From the NCBI GenBank assembly GCA_017537175.1, contig JAFYLH010000024.1, positions 21,800-85,799 of the forward strand: 64,000 nucleotides of DNA. The letters are read 5' to 3'. The translations under genes and the position numbers were made by a program. The notes beneath the pieces were generated by a model that searched no databases, was not told where the DNA came from, and was given only the letters and a program-made list of their open reading frames with translations. This stretch comes from Clostridia bacterium. GTDB taxonomy: Bacteria; Bacillota; Clostridia; Oscillospirales; CAG-272. Below are positions 61,783 through 64,000 of the stretch, piece after piece (the stretch's first letter is position 1; every line of letters begins with the position of its first letter).

Positions 61783-61863
61783 TTTCCGCTTATTCCCAGC
61801 CGTTTCCGCCCCTTTCCGCTCAGAAACACATCCTTTCCGGCCGTCTTATCTCCACTGTTTCCG
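61783..61863. repeat. Five TTTCCG direct repeats beside the tRNA fragment
   Basis: TTTCCG occurs at 61783, 61803, 61813, 61834 and 61858, with spacings of 20, 10, 21 and 24 bp, close to whole helical turns. Their position next to a tRNA-derived junction fits arm-type binding sites of a tyrosine recombinase. Confidence 0.6.
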
Positions 61864-61907
61864 TGTGCTCCGGTCGCAGTAGTGGGATAAACTGTGGTCA
61901 AAAAGAT

Positions 61908-61947
61908 ACTCCCCGAATACGGCATCTGCCGTACCCAGGGAGTTTTT
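61908..61947. terminator. Hairpin terminator
   Basis: ACTCCC pairs with GGGAGT, enclosing TACGGCATCTGCCGTA, and is followed by TTTTTTG on the plus strand; no gene reads into it inside the window. Confidence 0.7.
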
Positions 61948-62018
61948 TGTCGTCTGTATGGTAACTCTGCCCGCCCAAAAAGTCAAGGCCTGTGTATGTT
62001 TTTTGGAAACATTATAGT

Positions 62019-62291
62019 TTAACAGCCGAATTCGTTTTTTAGAATAATAGTTGCTTTTAATTTTGTTGTGTCGTCAACACGTGAAGAATGAATAATTTTC
62101 AAAAGCGCATCTTTTTCCATATTATTTTTGAAGATGCTTTGTGCGTGTCCTGTCTTTGATGATTTTGCTTTATCAGTAAAGTTTTCTTCGAAATTAGCTA
62201 TGCAATAGCTTCTGCTTTGGTTTTTGAAATTGTAGTAATATTTTACGAAAGTTCTCATACCTACGCTGGAAAGTAATCTGTCGACGGTCAT
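62019..62291 (-). CDS. Small hypothetical protein
   Basis: This 90-residue, A+T-rich gene has AAAGGAGATT ahead of its ATG and a consensus promoter. The protein is basic and helical, without membrane segments (MTVDRLLSSVG start; SIFKNNMEKDALLKIIHSSR near the middle). I do not recognise it. It lies just inside the tRNA-Pro junction, with no integrase next to it in the window. A longer frame to 62399 has no ribosome-binding site. Confidence 0.65.
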   Translation of the reverse strand: MTVDRLLSSVGMRTFVKYYYNFKNQSRSYCIANFEENFTDKAKSSKTGHAQSIFKNNMEKDALLKIIHSSRVDDTTKLKATIILKNEFGC

Positions 62292-62321
62292 ATTTAATCT
62301 CCTTTTTGATATCATATCAAC

Positions 62322-62350
62322 ATTATAACAAATAATTTTGCTGCGGTCAA
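62322..62350 (-). promoter_or_regulatory. Promoter of the small hypothetical gene
   Basis: Minus-strand TTGACC (62345-62350), 17-bp spacer, TATAAT (62322-62327). Confidence 0.8.
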
Positions 62351-62463
62351 ATGATTTTGAAGAGTCAACCATCGTGTTTGATTTTCGTCGGTCATACATA
62401 ATCTATCATCATATACGGCTATATGCGGTTGCAACAATTTCCCCGCAGTAGACAAAGAAAAAT

Positions 62464-62499
62464 GCCGATGAAGAATCAAGCGATTCCTCATCGGCTGTT
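62464..62499 (-). terminator. Terminator of the GNAT gene
   Basis: Minus-strand GCCGATGAGGAATC pairs with GATTCTTCATCGGC and is followed by ATTTTTCTTTG. Confidence 0.85.
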
Positions 62500-62504
62500 T
62501 ACGT

Positions 62505-63158
62505 TTATCTTACCACAGATGAATGACTATAGATATAGAACTCCTCTTGGCTGGGCATCCACTTCTTTTCCTTGGGCGGAAAAGTCGCGTCAAAGGCTTC
62601 GACTGCGGCAACGTCCTCGCAACAGTCTGCGGCGGTGGAGGGGATATACATCCACCTCTTGCCGTCAAGCACATTCGGAACAAGTTCGCAAACGAGAAGC
62701 GCCGTCGGGAAGTTTCCGTCCACCACAAAGCTCACGTTCTTCTTTTTGCAGCTCACGAACCCACGGCTGACGTAGTTTCCCGGATTGCCGAAGTTGATAT
62801 TCACGTCGTAGCCCATCTTGCGAGCCGCCTCAAAGGAATGCTCGATGAGCAGCTTTCCGAGCTTCTGCCTTTGATATTTCGGCGCAATGCAAAGGGGCCC
62901 GAAGGAAAGGATCTCCTTGCGGTTTCCTTCCTCATCCTCAAGCCAAGCCTTGGTGTACATGATGTTGCCCACGATCTCCCCGTCCTTCTCCAGCACAAAG
63001 GCAAGCTCGGGAATGAAATCGGGGTGATTTCGCATCATGTGAACGAAGTAGTGCTCGTCAGCACCGGGTTTGTAGATGTTCCAAAACGCCTCGCGGGTCA
63101 GTTCTTCTACTGCTCTGTAGTCTTTTTCGGTTTCTAAACGTATCGTCAAATTTTCCAT
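62505..63158 (-). CDS. GNAT-family N-acetyltransferase
   Basis: The 217-residue protein has the GNAT core: LRTE-type start (TIRLETEKDYRAVEELTREAF is read as the substrate region), a central beta strand IVGNIMYTKAW and the acetyl-CoA loop PKYQRQKLGKLLI (Q/RxxGxG/K-like). This subgroup (YhbS-like) acetylates small molecules or protein N-termini. Base use is G+C-richer than in the neighbouring secreted-protein genes, fitting transferred DNA. Its mRNA leader of about 150 bases holds a strong hairpin. The substrate is unknown. Confidence 0.85.
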   Translation of the reverse strand: MENLTIRLETEKDYRAVEELTREAFWNIYKPGADEHYFVHMMRNHPDFIPELAFVLEKDGEIVGNIMYTKAWLEDEEGNRKEILSFGPLCIAPKYQRQKLGKLLIEHSFEAARKMGYDVNINFGNPGNYVSRGFVSCKKKNVSFVVDGNFPTALLVCELVPNVLDGKRWMYIPSTAADCCEDVAAVEAFDATFPPKEKKWMPSQEEFYIYSHSSVVR

Positions 63159-63196
63159 TTTTAAATCCTTTCATAGTTGTGACGCTCAAAGTACGA

Positions 63197-63233
63197 GAGG
63201 ATTGCGAGATGTATTTGCAAACCTCTCGTTTAC
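63197..63233 (-). other. Stable hairpin in the GNAT mRNA leader
   Basis: ACGAGAGG and TTGC pair with GCAA and CCTCTCGT, interrupted by single-base mismatches, around GAGATGTATTT. No U-run follows, so it is not a terminator. Confidence 0.6.
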
Positions 63234-63308
63234 GATACAATCTCCAAGGTGTTGTTCTTCTTCAAACAGCATTCTCCAAAAAATAAATTCGGCTTTCACC
63301 GTATGGTA

Positions 63309-63337
63309 ATTGTACCACAAACTTGGCGATATTGCAA
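63309..63337 (-). promoter_or_regulatory. Promoter of the GNAT gene
   Basis: Minus-strand TTGCAA (63332-63337), 17-bp spacer, TACAAT (63309-63314). Confidence 0.75.
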
Positions 63338-63375
63338 CCTGCCCGTATGCACCGCAGTAAACAAAGAAAAAGGGG

Positions 63376-63404
63376 TTGAGAAAAGACGCGAAAAATGATA
63401 TAAT
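63376..63404 (+). promoter_or_regulatory. Promoter of the dolichol-kinase-like gene
   Basis: TTGAGA (63376-63381), 17-bp spacer, TATAAT (63399-63404). Confidence 0.8.
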
Positions 63405-63442
63405 GATCTCACCGATAAATAAGAATTTGACGAGGTAAACCT

Positions 63443-64000
63443 ATGCCCCCATTTTTATACGGAACTCTAATCACAACGCTATACATAGCAGTCGCTGTAG
63501 GGCTTATGATGCTCGCGCGCAAGCTTGTGAAGATCCCCGACGAACTATTTAGAAAAATACTGCATTTCATTTTGCTCGGCGCGTATATTCCGCTTTGCTT
63601 CGCGTTTGAGGCTTGGTGGATGGCGACGGTCTACGCGCTGTCGCTGATCGTCATTCTGTTTCCTGCCTTGTTCTTGGCACAAAGAATACCGATGTTCTCG
63701 GCATTTGTCAACGAGCGCAAAAAGGGCGAATTTGTGAGCAGTATGGTATATGCCGTCGGAATGATGGCGTTCAGCATCGCAGTATGCTGGGGCTTGTTCG
63801 GCGACAAATATCTCGTTCTCGCATCGATCTATGCTTGGGGCATCGGTGATGCTTTGGCGGCACTTATCGGCAAACGCTTTGGAAAGCACAAGATCAAGTG
63901 GAAGATAGCCGACGGCAAAAAGAGCGTGGAAGGCTCACTTGCCATGTTCATATGCGCACTTGTGTCGGTATTTACTGTTCTGCTGGTCAGAGGCGGTATA
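63443..64000 (+). CDS. Dolichol-kinase/phosphatidate cytidylyltransferase-like membrane protein (cut by window edge)
   Basis: The first 186 codons are inside the window and the frame stays open to the last base. The protein starts MPPFLYGTLITTLYIAVAVG and has several hydrophobic segments. The conserved cytosolic motifs RKILHF, ERKKGEF, GIGDALAALIGKRFG and DGKKSVEGSLAMF match the CTP-dependent lipid kinase (SEC59/DGK1/VTE5) group. It would phosphorylate a polyprenol or diacylglycerol. GCG and CGC codons are frequent, unlike most of the window. Confidence 0.85.
   Translation, partial: MPPFLYGTLITTLYIAVAVGLMMLARKLVKIPDELFRKILHFILLGAYIPLCFAFEAWWMATVYALSLIVILFPALFLAQRIPMFSAFVNERKKGEFVSSMVYAVGMMAFSIAVCWGLFGDKYLVLASIYAWGIGDALAALIGKRFGKHKIKWKIADGKKSVEGSLAMFICALVSVFTVLLVRGGI

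Larger units (their letters stand above)
62443..63371 (+). repeat. 20-bp direct repeats flanking the GNAT gene
   Basis: CCGCAGTAGACAAAGAAAAA at 62443-62462 recurs with one mismatch (A for G) at 63352-63371. Each is preceded at a short distance by TTGCAAC. They bracket the GNAT gene with its promoter and terminator. Confidence 0.6.

Noticed and set aside
61721..61800. A complete tRNA-Pro gene
   Set aside because: No D arm or 5' acceptor strand can be paired with the 3' half; only the part from the anticodon loop to CCA is present.
61626..61925. A 99-codon minus-strand frame covering the tRNA fragment
   Set aside because: It runs through the tRNA sequence and TTTCCG repeats, has no ribosome-binding site and no recognisable protein features.

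Overview
The window looks like chromosomal DNA of an anaerobic, Gram-positive, gut-type Clostridia member. The clues are a zinc-ribbon form of ribosomal protein L28, a DUF512 / der / plsY gene order, S-layer-homology and LPxTG-like surface proteins, a PlsA/PlsR-like pair of the 2-hydroxyacyl-CoA dehydratase superfamily, and consensus sigma-A promoters nearly all with 17-bp spacers. The exact genus cannot be read from the sequence.

Layout. 1-5.4 kb: housekeeping block (DUF512 protein, der, plsY, rpmB, a DUF6873-like protein, a UroD-family protein). 5.5-7.5 kb: a SpaA-type pilin-like surface protein and a small acidic membrane protein. 7.7-16.7 kb: secreted multidomain proteins, a cytoplasmic GH3 glycosidase and a nitroreductase, separated by unusual arrays of short hairpins. 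16.8-25 kb: methylglyoxal synthase, a secreted GH24 muramidase with SLH domains, a TIR/RCC1-repeat protein, an ABC exporter, a SleB-type wall hydrolase and a nucleotidyltransferase. 25-30.4 kb: an AraC regulator and a coupled operon (pseudouridine synthase, mntP, sugar kinase, secreted protein). 30.4-36.4 kb: an operon resembling Bacillus ydjGHI (TFIIB-type zinc ribbon, TPM-tail protein, SPFH protein) plus lipoproteins. 36.4-48.7 kb: a membrane-tethered LuxR-type regulator, an SLH surface protein and an operon of an acyl-AMP ligase/ACP/thioester reductase, a PlsA/PlsR-like pair and a GH13 glucosidase. 48.7-49.4 kb: an internally deleted IS. 49.6-61.5 kb: three very large secreted proteins. 61.7-64 kb: a 3' fragment of tRNA-Pro followed by DNA of different character (small protein, GNAT acetyltransferase, dolichol-kinase-like protein), which looks like the end of an integrated element continuing to the right.

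Themes. (1) Six secreted proteins share tandem copies of a roughly 75-85-residue beta-type module I do not recognise, combined with CHAP, SGNH and double sialate-esterase-like domains, bacterial SH3 domains, Flg_new repeats and CxxC repeats. (2) Five 3'-intergenic regions hold strings of different perfect palindromes joined by a near-constant ATATC-containing linker; two copies about 1.4 kb apart differ only in hairpin loops. (3) Four promoters around the membrane LuxR gene carry GTGTGGG/GTGGGGAC elements at or just upstream of -35, suggesting a small regulon linking an envelope sensor with lipid modification and S-layer genes.
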